Assembly: GCA_033220425.1 (NCBI GenBank)
Contig: CM065652.1
Location: 4,588,001-4,652,000 of the forward strand
From: Lepraria neglecta
Taxonomy: Eukaryota; Ascomycota; Lecanoromycetes; Lecanorales; Stereocaulaceae
Length of the DNA stretch: 64,000 bases
Direction: 5' to 3'
Position numbers and translations under genes: made by a program. A model generated the notes under the pieces. The model ran no database searches, was not told where the DNA came from, and worked only from the letters and a program-made list of their open reading frames with translations. The first letter of the stretch is position 1, and the number at the start of each line of letters is the position of its first letter. This document shows positions 46,030-58,143 of the stretch, piece after piece.

Positions 46030-46480
46030 TATAATACTAACTATTATATTAGAAGGGTCTATCTTATTAGTAAAGTAGTTCTAATATCTCCTAGTACACG
46101 GAGCGCTAGTATAGATCGGGACGATATTTAACCGACTTGGCAGACATTAGGAGCTAGGCTCTTAGTAGTACGCTAGCTATCTAATAGTAGCTATATATTA
46201 CCCGTAGAAAGAAGCTTAAGGAGTAGTCTACCTACTTCTTTCCTAAGGATCCTTAGTAATTAGTTCTAATATAGAACTATCTATACTATACCAGTGATAT
46301 AACTACTTCACATCTTTGAATACCTTTATATATAGTAGTATAATACTAGCGAGAAGCTAAGCCGTAGTCCGATATCGTAGTACTAGCGGGATATAGTTCC
46401 TAGGGTATAGCAACGGCCCGCTAGCGAAGAGCCTAGTTCACGGAGCGACAACGGCCCGCTAACGGGGAGTATACCTTATA
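46030..46480 (+). repeat. 3' LTR of element E
   Basis: 451 bp, matches 18605-19055 with transitions. Preceded by the polypurine tract and followed by GATAT. Confidence 0.88.
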
Positions 46481-48639
46481 GATATAGGGTATTATTATAA
46501 TTGACTCATAGACCCTAGCTAATATTCGGTATATAGGATATATCCTGCTCGATAATCTAATTAAGGCTATTACTTCTACTCGATAGATCTATAGACTAAG
46601 AGTAGATATCGGTCTCTGTAGATAGTAGAATATTATCTACGATGTTAGAGATCGAAGGAGCTTTAGATCGAGAGTAACTAGATCTAGAAGAGGAAGTAGT
46701 AGGCTATTTATAGGTAACTAGATTAAGACGGGGGTGATTATCCTCTACGGTAGGATTAAAGAGAGTAGTAGGCTTACTAGCGATAGGATTCTGCCGAAGA
46801 AGGGAGCTATTGGGTAATAGATAGCAAGGCTAACTAGGAGGGAATTCCGGTCCTTGGTTAAAGGGAGCTAGTTCGGCGGTGATATTCGAGGGGCCGGTAT
46901 ATCTAGTAGTATTATCTCTGTTGTAGTTGCGTTACGTTACTTATCTAGTAGCTTATTATTCCTCTTAGGGCTTTACTTTACGACCTATAATAAAAGAATC
47001 GCGGCTAATAGAAAATCTATTCTAGAAGATTAAATTAATATATATTGAGAGAGGAAGAAGAAAAAAGCTAGGGTATTATCTAGTATCTATAAAAAAGGCG
47101 GGGAAACTAATAGAGTAGATAATTTATCTACTCTAGACTATAATAGGCTAATTAGCGCCTAAGAAGTATATTATTACCTCGAGTATAATACTATTAAGTA
47201 ATATATTACCTCTTTCGGCTTGGGGTAAAAGTTAGATAGCTAGGGAAATCGGGTAAAAGGTCGCGTAACGGCTTATCTAGGATAGTAGAGTTAGCCTAAT
47301 ACCGGATTCTAAACCCTTCGAATCTAGCCTATTAGGGATCTTCTCCCCTTTAGAAGTCGGGGACCTATACGAGATATATACTATTAAGTAGTAGCTATTC
47401 TTCGAGCTCTTAGGAGGCTAGGGATAGGGTAATTAAATAGACTACTAGTTCGCGGGAGGGGGATAGCGAGTTCTCGTCCCTATAGAGTTCGCTCGGGGGG
47501 CTCTAGCTCTCTATCGGAACTGATAGCCGGGGTAATAGAGCTAATACTTACTATAGTATAGTCGGAGGGGAAGAAGGAGGAGGTAGGTAACCGTAGAGTA
47601 CTTACTATAGTTCCTTAATAAGCGCGTTCTACTATAGACGAGTTGCTTGTTTCTACTACTAGGTCTACTTTTATTACTAGCGCTACTAATATTACTACGC
47701 GGTATTCTTTATCCTTTTCTTAGCGGCTATAGTTAGAGGTTAATCTATTATTATAGCGACTATTGGCGATATTAATATAGGTAGTTAATAGATAGTAAAA
47801 AGAGAACTAGAAAAGCTAGCGAAAGATGCGCAAGTTTCGGGGGGCCAATCTACGAAGTAGTTAATTTCCTAATATTGTTAGCGAGGTGATAGCGGGTCCT
47901 AGGGGGATCAACCGATAGCGCGATTCTAATACGCGTAGGCGATTCGATTATATATCGGATAGGATATATAGCGTCCTCCTAATATAAATAACAGGCGACG
48001 TGTTAACGTTCACTAATATTAATATCCTACCCGCGGGGGTGTAACTATCAGGCCAATTAGATACTATTTAAACGATATAGTATCTGCCGCTAGATATTAA
48101 GCTTCAAGGAGAACGCGCTATATTGTTTAAACGCCGGTCGATTGGCGAACTAGATTTAAGTATCAACGGCCCGCCGCTTAGCCTACCTAAGTATAAATAT
48201 TAATATTTTCCAACTATAGAATCATCAATAACATGATCGGTCGTGGACGGTTTTTGCTAAGGATGACATTTTTGGAATCGTAAGGAAAATACGCATCTTT
48301 TATATATACAATGTTTTTGGATCACGCCGACTTCTTTACCGGTCTAGAATATCGAAATTTTCCAAGTCCTCGACGTTGTACGATAACCCTACCCTATCGC
48401 TCGCTATAATGTTAGCGAGGTAAAATAAACGGCGAAGCTCGTAGCTAGTCAGCGAGTTAAAATAAGTATCGAGGAACCCCTTTCAGTATCCGATCCAGAT
48501 TAGTACTATAGTATACCGTTGACACGTTAACGAAGGCTCTAGTATATAAGCAAGCTCCTAGCGAGCGACCCGGAACCCTAGAAGCATTAGGACAACACCT
48601 TTTCGACCCGTCAGCCATTACCTCTACCTACCCTATTAC
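46481..48639 (+). pseudogene. Degenerate coding-like tract, right part, and unassigned DNA
   Basis: Follows directly on 18604 if element E is removed. A plus-strand frame from about 46630 to 47280 carries mainly TAA/TAG stops and reads, for example, LSTMLEIEGALDRE and RREFRSLVKGS. Later parts (47400-48050) are Ser/Arg-rich. No domain is recognised; it could be a host gene or an unknown transposon. 48050-48640 has no frame I can follow and holds the undefined left edge of gypsy element I. Confidence 0.35.
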
Positions 48640-48649
48640 CCTCTATATC

Positions 48650-51600
48650 CCCTACTACTATAGCGCGAGGCTATAAGCTGGACCCCTACCAGCGAGAAGA
48701 CATCCTCCGGCGAGCAGAAACCCGTTGACATACCTCCTTCCTCCTACCCGATAACGATGCCAGTACGGACGCTGAAGGCGCAGCCACTATATAGGATATC
48801 AGAACTATACCCCAACTATAATACTAGGTATCAAGGGAGCTAATAGCTGTGATAGTAGCCCTAATAGAACTCCGCCAGGAAAGAGACGCAGCTATATTCT
48901 ACATTGAAGATTAGGAATTAATAACTACTAAACTGGACTAGGCGGCGGAAGCAGCGCAGGAAGCGCAGGCTTAGAGGCGAACTACCTAAGATACATACTG
49001 AACTCTTAGATAAAGGAACTCCCAACTAGAAATCGAAGTCGGACGCCTAGAGGAGCAGGTTGCTATATTAGAAGAAGGTATACCTCCGCGCTAGATAACC
49101 TCTAGCTCTACTATCGGTAGCAGCAAGCAGCGTACCGCCAAAACATTAGACCCCCTACTATTCTACCAGCTAGATAGAGATATTACCTTAGAGGACTAGA
49201 TATAATATATCCGGGATAAGTTAACAGTGAATAAAGACTACTTTAAGGATAATACTACTAGAACTATCTATATTATCTCCCGTACTAGAGGTATTACCGC
49301 TGAGCAGATATACTCCTACCGTACTAAAGACCCTAATTACTTCGCTACCCCCGATAAGGTACTAAGTATACTCTAAGATATAATAGGCAACCCTAATAAG
49401 CGGTCGGATATATATTAAGAGTTTAAAGCACTTAAAATAAAGGTAACCGAAACCTTTACCGTATTCCTACCAAAATTCCGTAAGTATACTACTTACTTAA
49501 AACTCGACGAAGTAATTATAGTTAAGGAGTTAACTAAGAAGGTAACGCCTCGCCTTTAATAAGCTATCGCTACTAATACTATAGAGTTTAATACAATCAA
49601 GGGACTTAGAGACTACTGCCAACGGGTAGATAATTAGTTATATAATATAGACTCTACCTATAAGTATAAGAAGGAGTTAGTCAAACGTGTAATAGCCCCG
49701 CCTACCAGTTCTTCAAAAGCACCCTGAGTTACTACGTATACGCCCCCGATAAAGCGTCTATCAGTTGAACTAGCCGTTATTATCGCCCCTAGACGCACTA
49801 TCTCCCTAAAACCATCTTCCGGTAACTATTATAACTATAGTAAAGAAGGCTACTAGGCCAAGGACTGCCCTATTCCAAAGAAAGAGGGAATCTAGAAAAT
49901 TACTACTAATAGCGAAGACTCGACGAGCTCTAAGGATAAGCTTAGAGCCAGCGGAAATAAGATAAATAGGTTAGAGGTTTCGGAAAACTAGAAGTCCTCA
50001 GGGAAGTCGCCCTTGAGGACCTACTATTCCTATTATTAGTAGATATCAGCGATCTATATAGAAGAAGATCATTTATATACCCTATTATATTACTTACTCA
50101 AGGAAAAGAATACTAATCTAAAGCCCTTGCTGATATGGATACTACGGTATATTTATTTATTAATGAAAAGGAAGCGTAACTCCTATCCGATTACCTTAAT
50201 ATCGTTTCTATACCTCTTGCTAAACCGCGTTACCTCTATAGCTATAACGGCAAGATATGAAAGAAACCCGTTACCTATACTATTTACCCTTCTATAAAAG
50301 TCTATAATCATCTCGAGTCGACCGTACCTATACTTATTGCTAACCTAGGTAACTAATATATTATCCTCGGTAAGCTATAGATAAATAAGTATAAGGTCCT
50401 ACTAGATATAGCGGATGACCGTATCGTCTTCTTGCCTGGTCGTTGTAATTATACCGGAGCTCCTTAGGCTCGCCCAAAGGCTTCGAAAAAACCTCGAATA
50501 CCGCTCCTATTGCCTGAAGAAAATAAGGTACTTAATATCGCTAAGATTAGCGCTACTATATTCTATATATATACAAGGAATCAAAAGAAGCGCGACGTCT
50601 AATACTTCTCTATAACAATAGCTAAGTTAGAGAAGACCATCCAGAATGGATCTATACTAGACTAGATCTATAAGATATCGGAAGTAACGGAGGGGATAGT
50701 CGAGTAGAAGCTTCCCCAGGAATACTATAATCTTATTGACGTCTTTGACCGGAGTAAAGCAAAGGAACTACCGCCGTATTAGTTATACGATTATAAGATT
50801 AAACTAGAAGCTAGAAAGAAGCCCCCTTAGAGTCGCCTATACTCGATATCTAGATTCAAGCTCTAGAAGGTAAAGGAATACTTAGACGATAATCTTAAGA
50901 AGAGCTTCATCTCACCTAGTATAGCTCCCTACGCGTCACTAGTTCTTTTTATCCAAAAGTATAATAGAAGTCTTCGTTTCTGCGTCGACTATTAGAAACT
51001 TAATACCCTTACAATTCGGAACCGCTATCCTATACCGCTTATTAAGGAAATGCTTACTCGCGTTATCGGATATAAATATCTTACGAAGCTAGATATCATT
51101 ACCGCATTTAATAAGCTTCGCGTATATCTAGACAGCGAAGATCTTACGACGTTTACTACCTCCTTCGAAGCGTTTAAATACTATATTCTACTATTTAGCC
51201 TAACTAATAGACCTATATCCTTCTAGTACTATATAAATGATACCCTCTTCGAATATCTAAACGATTTCTGCCAAGTCTATCTAGATAATATCCTAATCTA
51301 TAGTAAGATAGAAAAAGAGTATAAGTAATATATACGAAAGGTCTTACTAAAGCTTCGGGAGGCGGGACTACAAGTTAATATCGAGAAATACGAATTCTAC
51401 GTCCAAGAGATAATCTTCCTCGGACTAATCGTATTAATAGAAGGTCTATATATAGACCCTTCTAAGATTGAGGTTATTATTAACTAGGAACCCCTAACTC
51501 GTCTAAAGGAGGTACAAGTATTCGTTAGTTTCTATAACTTCTACCGCCGGTTTATAAAGGACTTCTTAAAAACGGTCAGACCCTTAGTATCGCTTACTAG

Positions 51601-53800
51601 AAAGGATTATCTATTCTAGTAGTCTAAAGTATATTAGGCAGCCTTCGAGCGTCTTAAGAGTATAGTTACTAGTGCCCTAGTGCTTCAGCATTACGATAGA
51701 TCCCGACTAGCGATACTAGAGACAGATTCGTCTAATTACGTTAATAGTAGTATCCTATCCTAAGCTAACGATGACGGAGTCCTTTATCCAGTTATATTCT
51801 ATAGTAAGAACCTACTACCTGCGGAGTATAACTATAAGATCTACGATAAGGAGCTGCTTATAATCATCCGCTACCTAGAATACTAGCGCCCTGAATTAGA
51901 ATCAACTGATATCCCTATCCAAATATTCACTGATTATAAGAGCCTTAAATATTTTATATAGATAAAGGAGCTAATACGCCGTCAAGCTCGATAGGCAGAG
52001 AAATTAGCTAATTTTAACTTCAAAATTATATACCGGAGTGGCAAATCCAACGGCAAAGTAGACGCCTTGACGCGTATACCGAACTTAGTACCTACTAATA
52101 ACCAAGGTAAGCGTTAAAAGCATCAATACCGTACTCTACTATCTCTAGAGTATTTTTAGAAATTCTCTAAGGATAGAGACCTTAAAGAGGGGGTAGTAGT
52201 AATAATACTATATTAGACGAACGGATCAACGCGATAGCTAATAAAGATTTACCTCTATACGCAAGGGTAGTACTAGTAAATAAGGAAGACGATAACTATC
52301 GGCGTATCTATAATACCCTCGCGAAGGATCCGTCTTAGATATTCGAGATAATCAACCTATATTATTATTCTAGTTATAATAATATACTCTTCTATAAGAA
52401 TCGTCTTTGGGTTCCAGCAATAGCTAAGCTCTGTATAGACCTAATCAAGGAAAGTTATGACTAACTCGTATACGGCCATCCTGGCAGAGATAGGACACTT
52501 GAGTTAGTAAAGAGATAGTTCTACTAGCGTAGTATAAAAGATAAGATTGCCTGCTATATCCGTAATTACTATATCTGCCAACGAAGTAAGGCCCCTTGAG
52601 ACCAATATAATGGGCTACTATAGGCTTTACCGGTGCCGGAGTAATACTGGCAAGATATCTCGATAGACTTTATTACTAGACTTCTCGTCTCGGAAGGGTA
52701 TAATACTATATATACTATAGTGGACCGGCTTTCTAAAGAGCGCTACTATACTCTATATATTATAACCGATCAAGGCACATCTACGGAAGCCACGGCCGAC
52801 ATCCTAATAAGATATGTCTTCCGCTCGCATGGTCTCCCAGAGTCGATTATCTCTGATCGAGGGCTATAGTTTATATCGTTGGTATAGAAGGTACTATATC
52901 AGCGACTGAAGATTAATATCAAGCTATCTATAGCATTCCATCCGGAAACTGACGGTTAGACGGAATAGGCTAATTAAGACGTCGAGCGTCACCTGAGAAC
53001 GTATTACTCGTATATATAAGATGATTAGTTCCGACTTCTCCCTATAGCCGAATTTATAGATAATAACTCTATTACTAGTACTATAGGAATAACTCCTTTC
53101 TTTGCTAATAAAGGTTTCTACCCTTGATATCTTTCTCTCTACCTATAGACGCTGGATCTACGGCTTATAAGTATATCTAGTATACTAAGGCGAATAATAT
53201 CGCAGACCGTATAACGAGAGTCTTAGACTTTATAACCAAGTAATCCGTTATAAACTATAGGAGAATAATAGATTAAGCTAATAAGAAGCGGTCTGACGTT
53301 ATATACGATAAAGGAGATATAGTATTCCTATCCAGTCGGAATATAAGTATAGAACGTCCGAGTAGAAAACTGGATAACAAGATACTAGGACCGTTTAAGG
53401 TATTAGATAAAGTTGGATCATCTTACCGCCTAGAACTCCTATCTAGTATATAAATATATAATATCTTCTACCCTAGTCTACTACGAAAAGTATCTACGGA
53501 CCCTTTATCTAGTCAGCGAACGGAGCCGCTAAGACCTATTATAGTAGATAACCAGGAAGAGTAGGAGATCGACGACATCTTGGATACTAGACTATTCGGT
53601 CGTGGCCGCCGTCTGCAGTTCCGGGTCCGATAGAAGAACGAGTAATAACCGGACCGCTAATGGTACTATGCGGATGGCGGCGAATTTGGCAACGCTTAGG
53701 ACATAGTCGACGACTTCTATACGCGCTACCCGAACAAACCAGATAGTCCGAGTCGGCTATAGTCGCCTTGCCTTCTGTATTAGAGACGATACTTGCTTGA
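48650..53800 (+). pseudogene. Gag-pol of element I
   Basis: RIP-broken polyprotein. Gag: a coiled region (VGRLEEQVAILEEG near 49050), a DPLLFYQLDRDITLED capsid start near 49155 and a zinc knuckle YYNYSKEGY-AKDCPIPKK at about 49830-49885 with two Cys as Tyr. Protease remnant ALADMDTTVYLFINEKEA near 50130. RT about 50930-51310: [23 protein letters not shown] and VYLDNILIYSK (from YLDD). RNase H near 51720-51880 ([19 protein letters not shown]). Integrase: HPGRDRTLELVKR and YICQRSKAP near 52480-52600, then SIDFITRL and PESIISDRGL in the core and ETDG. The C-terminal SSYRLELLSS-like domain ends near 53500. Confidence 0.85.
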
Positions 53801-53810
53801 AGGGGGGTAG

Positions 53811-54024
53811 TGTCACGGCTTGGCTATTGCTTGCTTACTATTATTGCCGATACGCGTAGTATAGAGTATAGTTATCGAACGTTCGATCATCGCTCAGCGC
53901 TCATGGCTAGCGGCTTGGCGCGTCTCTAAGACGCGCAGGCTTCATGTATCTATCTTCTCTCCTTAGATATATTCTTCTAGTTATATTACACCTCTATCGA
54001 CTCGCTCTAGGCAGGCCCCTAACA
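53811..54024 (+). repeat. 3' LTR of element I
   Basis: 214 bp, TGTCACGGCTTGG...GCCCCTAACA, immediately after the polypurine tract. Relatively little mutated. Confidence 0.8.
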
Positions 54025-54042
54025 GTACCGTAATAATCTCTA

Positions 54043-55431
54043 CTAGGCTCTTAGATACGTTTCGATATCGATCGTAGTAATATAATTAAAGATATAGTAG
54101 ACCGTAATAGTATAACTCAATAGTAGATCTCTAAGATAAAGCGGAATCTAGAAGCGTAGAGGATAGTCGTTGTTCTATATATAGTATAGAGCTATCTATA
54201 CCTTCTTACCGAAGTAATAGAGAAAGCCCTAACTAATTAGCTAGATAAGAAGCTACTATCTTATCTCTTTAGAATAGTATAGAATATTTTCTATATAATA
54301 TATATAGTCTAACGCTCGGCGAGTCTAGTATTTACAATACTCTATAGTAATATAATTAGTTATATAAAAAGGTAAGCCTCGCCTTCTATTTATATAAAAT
54401 ATAGCCTAATATTACTTATTAACGTCTAGATAGGCTTCCTATCGAGCTTCTTAGCGAGACTAGTACGAGTATAATAAGTAGAAAGTAAAGCTATATAGCT
54501 AGATTATATATTAGCTAGTATTTCTAGATCATCGCGCTTTCCCAAAAGATTATATTATTAGCGTCACAGCTAGTTTGCGCTATTAGCAGACCGTATAGCG
54601 ATTAGGGTCTATATCCTATATCAATTGCGGGCCGAGAAATTAGTAGGATCAGCAACTCCAAGTTAACCAAGTAGTACCTAAAAATCATCCTCGAAGTTAT
54701 ACGACCGCGCGCAATGATTACGATACTGCGACGCTGCAACTAAACCCCCAAGGTCGCTGCGAATATCACCCTCGCGAGGATTTAGGCCCAATCGTACGAT
54801 TCCGGGGTCCGTTTTCAGCTGGTGTTGATGGTGCTCCGGGGGAGTCGCTACCGTCGATGGCGACGATTATAGAAAATCGACCTTTTGCTTAGCCATCAAT
54901 TACGTGATTTATTAAATGCTTACTAATCCTACTAATCCTGCTACTAGCAAGCCGGAGTTGCTAAATACGCTGAAATCGCGCTGTTAACGGGCGCTATTTG
55001 CTGATTGCGCTGAAATCGACCCATTAGCGGGCACTATTTGCTGATCCTACTAATAGGCTAATTTCAGCCCTATCCGCGCGTCTAGCAAATTAGAAGTTTT
55101 TAGCAAGATTTGGGAAAGCGCGATGATAAGATCGTATCCTATAAGCGTTTAGCTAATAGAAAGTTTAGCTAGTCTCGTCTAAATATAGAGGTAGAGGTAA
55201 ATATACTATTTAAAAGATTAAAGAGATAGTTAGTTCTTCCTATATATATAATAGATAGATATATTATCTATATTTAGGGCAACGATTATCCTCTACGCCT
55301 CTAGATTCCGCTTTATCTTAGAGATCTACTATTAAGTTATACTAGTACGGCCTACTATATCTTTAACTATATTACTACGATCGAGATAGTATTTAATATT
55401 AAAATATGTCTAGGAGTCTAGTAGAGCTAGC
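54043..55431. mobile_element. TIR element with long inverted arms (J)
   Basis: Left end CTAGGCTCTTAGATACGTTT, right end the imperfect inverse (AAATATGTCTAGGAGTCTAG), TA on both sides (54041-54042, 55432-55433). Inverted similarity extends about 160 bp inward, including GATCTCTAAGATAAAGCGGA. Without the MITE at 54530 it is about 790 bp. No transposase frame seen. Confidence 0.8.
54530..55125. mobile_element. 0.6 kb MITE, copy 4 (in J)
   Basis: 596 bp with CATCGCGCTTTCCC and GGGAAAGCGCGATG ends, same orientation as copy 3. Here the flanking dinucleotide is AT on both sides rather than TA. Confidence 0.9.
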
Positions 55432-57022
55432 ATTTTTTGGTAGCGAGGGGGTAGGTAGCGATAGCGCGGGCAAGAGCTCCGCTTATAGGGGCAAAAGTAA
55501 TACTATACTAAGAGCTTCAATTTTGCCCATTTAGAAACGATAATAACTCCTAGTAGTAGAGACCTAGTAAAAGCCGACTTTGTTCAGATTTTGGTATGTA
55601 CGCGCGCCAATCGATAACTAAAACCACGCTATAATAGGTTTTTCGGATCTACGATAGTGAAAAGACTATTGTATTGGCGACCGAACCCGTATCCCACTAC
55701 CAGAATCCGCGGCGGCGGCGACACTCGAGGTATAGTTCGAGTAGGTAGAATGATAAGAGGGAATGCAGAATTTGACTACGCGCTCCTATTGGAATTTCCG
55801 GGGCTAAGCTCGCGCCTAGATGAAGGTAGAAGAGAGAATGTTATATCGATTACCCGTGTAGCAGATGTCGAGTTCAATGCCCTAGATATATTCGAATTGG
55901 AGATTGTGTAGGGAGAACCACGTAGGTAGCTTGGCCGCTACCTGATCGTACGTCTAGATACCACGCTTCAATCAGGAGCTGATTGAGTAGTATAGTCAAT
56001 TTTTGGCTTTGGCTAGAACAGAGATAGTTAGCGCGTCGCTATAAGCAGCTAGGTTGACTTAGAATAGTTACCCTTCCAAAGTTACCCTCTACTAAATTTT
56101 CGCCCTAATAGTACTCGCCGCCGGTGCTTTCCCCTATTAGATATAGTCGTCGCCTACTTTGCCGTCGCTGTTAATTCGCTTAATTTAGCTAGGCAGGCCT
56201 CTCTACTATAGAATTCAAAATCCCTCTACTATTATAGATACCTCTTTATCTACCGCCCTACCTACTATATCTATATATACTACTACCCTCGCCGATCGCA
56301 AGAGATATTCCTTTACTATCTTTCCTAATACTTACCGCTACCCCTCTAATACCGGTGAAGAAGTCTTAGATATAGAGGATAGATATATTCGATATTAGGA
56401 CTATATATATATAAGGCTTTATAGTAGTAATTACCTTATATAAGGTAAAGAAGAGAACTTAGATAGTTCTTAAATATAGTCGCTACGATAAAAAGATATA
56501 GGATACTAGAAAGAATAAGGAGAAGCTTAGGGAGAAGAAAAGAGAACGGCCCAATTAGACTCTACGATAGTATAGGTATCTATATAATATATTTAGTCTC
56601 TTAAGCAATCTAGAATTAAGAAGTATAAGTAGATTATAATATAAGAGACTAAGAACGGACCTTCTAAGTTCTTATAAATAAATTTTCCAGAAGGTCGGCA
56701 GGTCTTAGAGGCTTCTATATACTCGAGGGTCGATAGCGGTATTCCTAGCGACGACGATATTGAATTTCTAGGTATATAACCTATCCAAGTACCTTATATA
56801 TAACCCTTCCGCGATAATTACCAAGTTATAGAATATCTTTTTCTTCTAACTCCGATATAGCCCTCCCTAGTAGCGAATTCTAAAATATTAATAATTTCGG
56901 CCTAGATCTACTAAGTACTCCATCTTTGATATCTATAGAGGGCCGTAGCCAGTACTTAGCCCTGTCCTAATTACCTTCTTAGTACTATACTCTTATCTCT
57001 TTAGTAGCTATAGGGACGCAGG
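55432..57022 (+). other. Unassigned, partly coding-like sequence left of C
   Basis: 55434-56230 is moderately GC-rich and mostly unmutated. From about 56280 to 56990 a plus-strand frame is broken almost only by TAA/TAG and is rich in Gln, Lys and Glu (for example GEEVLDIEDRYIRY). This suggests another RIP-damaged coding sequence, continued across element C at 63762. No family recognised. Confidence 0.35.
55657..55911 (+). CDS. Small hypothetical ORF, 84 codons
   Basis: An open frame in one of the few unmutated stretches, starting MKRLLYWRPNPYPTT and ending with FNALDIFELEIV. It contains a Gly/Arg-rich segment (RIRGGGDTRGIVRVGRMIRG). There is no recognisable domain, signal peptide or membrane segment, no paralogue in the window, and nothing nearby to support expression. 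It could be the remnant of a longer gene or chance. The only argument for it is that the surrounding DNA is not RIP-like, so an intact frame is not improbable. Confidence 0.2.
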   Translation: MKRLLYWRPNPYPTTRIRGGGDTRGIVRVGRMIRGNAEFDYALLLEFPGLSSRLDEGRRENVISITRVADVEFNALDIFELEIV

Positions 57023-57531
57023 TGTTACGAACCACGTTGCGTGCGGTGGTTCTATGGATTGATTCTTAATAGGGATAGAGGTACAACCTGACAAGAGTAT
57101 AAAGTAGGCTTCAAGTGATGCTAAGCGGGTCTGGTATATGATTAGATAATATATGTTCAGTGCCTAGCCTAAGAGATCTATCGTATATAGTAGATAATTG
57201 AATAGCAAGTTGAGCACGATGCTCCAAGTGGTGAGTAGTGCTCCGCATATATAGACATACGAAATCCATACCAAGCATTCTTGATCGCACTGATCGCACT
57301 AATCGCATCTGCGCTCATTACGACCACTGCGCTTATCGCTTAATATGCCAAGCCTTCCTGATCGCACTGATCGCACTGATCGCATCTATACTCATTGCGA
57401 CTACTGCGCTCATCGCTTAACATACTAAGCCTTTAGGGTCTATCCGAGTCGGATACCGACTCGTCAACTCGAACTATAACGGGCGCTACGCTCTATAAGC
57501 GTATCCCTAATCATGTTTCCTAATCGTAATA
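57023..57531 (-). repeat. 3' LTR of element C
   Basis: 509 bp, TGTTACG...CGTAATA (from CGTAACA). Contains a 77-bp tandem duplication rich in GATCGCACT and the motif TCCGAGTCGGA. Confidence 0.95.
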
Positions 57532-57579
57532 TTAGCTCCCTCTCCCAGATTTCTCGTCCTGAGAAACTATCCATCCTTT

Positions 57580-58143
57580 ATACTACCCCGATATACTAAA
57601 CGTTTAGATAAACCGACCGTCCGCCGAACGGTGTTGGCTAGTAAGCTAAACGAAGTTATTATACGGCCGTGCTCCCGATGTGTTACCAGCGGCAAATAGT
57701 ACCTGATAGGTATAGGGTCCGACAGGTATTCTAACTGTGTAGGCAGCGGTAGGAAATACGACCTTATAGTATTACCCCTCGAAATACGTCATATTAAGAC
57801 GGAACGAAAGGAAGTGTAGTTATAGTTAAAAAACACGCGCGAAGAGCTTAAGGATTATATACGAAAATTAATAGAGGAATCTATACATCTTTAGACTACG
57901 CTAACACGCCTTTAGATATAGTATAAATATCTTAAAAATAAAAAGCGGAAGATTATAGACCGAGAGATACAGAATATTAAAGAGTTAGAAGAAGACCAGT
58001 AGTCTATCCCAAGCATTCCTAACGACTAGATATTTAACGTCTCGTCCAAACAATTTGGCTTCCTAGCCGGAACCGATTAGTCCTCCTTCTATAACGCTCC
58101 CGGAACTCTTATAGAAGTTCCTAGCAGTTCGCAAGGTTCTTAA
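57580..58143 (+). pseudogene. Antisense Zn2Cys6-like accessory gene of element C
   Basis: A 188-codon frame opposite to pol. Its start is an ATA at 57580, aligned with the ATG of the G gene (LPR.TKRLDKP against PPRRNIRSKDP), and its stop is TAA 58141-58143. The first Cys of the cluster is residue 31, exactly as in G. The spacing C-X2-C-X6-C-X8-C-X2-C-X6-C is retained, with three of six Cys now Tyr (CSRC, then Y, Y-S-N-C, Y). Then comes a long Lys/Glu-rich, coiled-coil-like segment (RKLIEESIHL, KKRKIIDREIQNIKELEED) and a Ser/Phe-containing tail. Stops are all TAA/TAG. The 3' end overlaps the pol 3' end by about 100 bp in convergent orientation. Shared position and residue register in G and C argue that it is an inherited gene of these elements. 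Confidence 0.72.

Larger units (their letters stand above)
18605..46480 (+). mobile_element. Complete but exploded gypsy element E (nested inserts)
   Basis: Both LTRs are 451 bp (18605-19055, 46030-46480) and the outer flanks are GATAT on each side (18600-18604, 46481-46485). This shows one insertion now spread over 27.9 kb. Its own sequence is about 7.6 kb: 19056-23310, 34154-34341, 35321-37507 and 45930-46029. The inserts are Helitron 23311-34153, small Helitron 34342-35320 and gypsy B 37508-45929. Continuity across each insert is confirmed by collinear element D. A polypurine tract AAGGGGGGAGA (46014-46025) precedes the 3' LTR. Confidence 0.9.
48640..54024 (+). mobile_element. 5'-truncated gypsy element I
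   Basis: Gag-pol in order followed by polypurine tract GAAGGGGGGTAG (53799-53810) and a 214-bp 3' LTR (53811-54024). No matching 5' LTR exists in the window, and the left limit is set by where the gag frame begins. The pol type (no chromodomain seen, long integrase C-terminus) differs from the A/B/C/G and D/E families. Confidence 0.8.

Noticed and set aside
48240-48640. 5' LTR of element I
   Set aside because: I looked for TGTCACGG...CCTAACA here and found no match to 53811-54024; the element appears truncated.
50415-50615. 66-codon plus-strand ORF in element I
   Set aside because: It is out of frame with the protease/RT landmarks of element I on the same strand.
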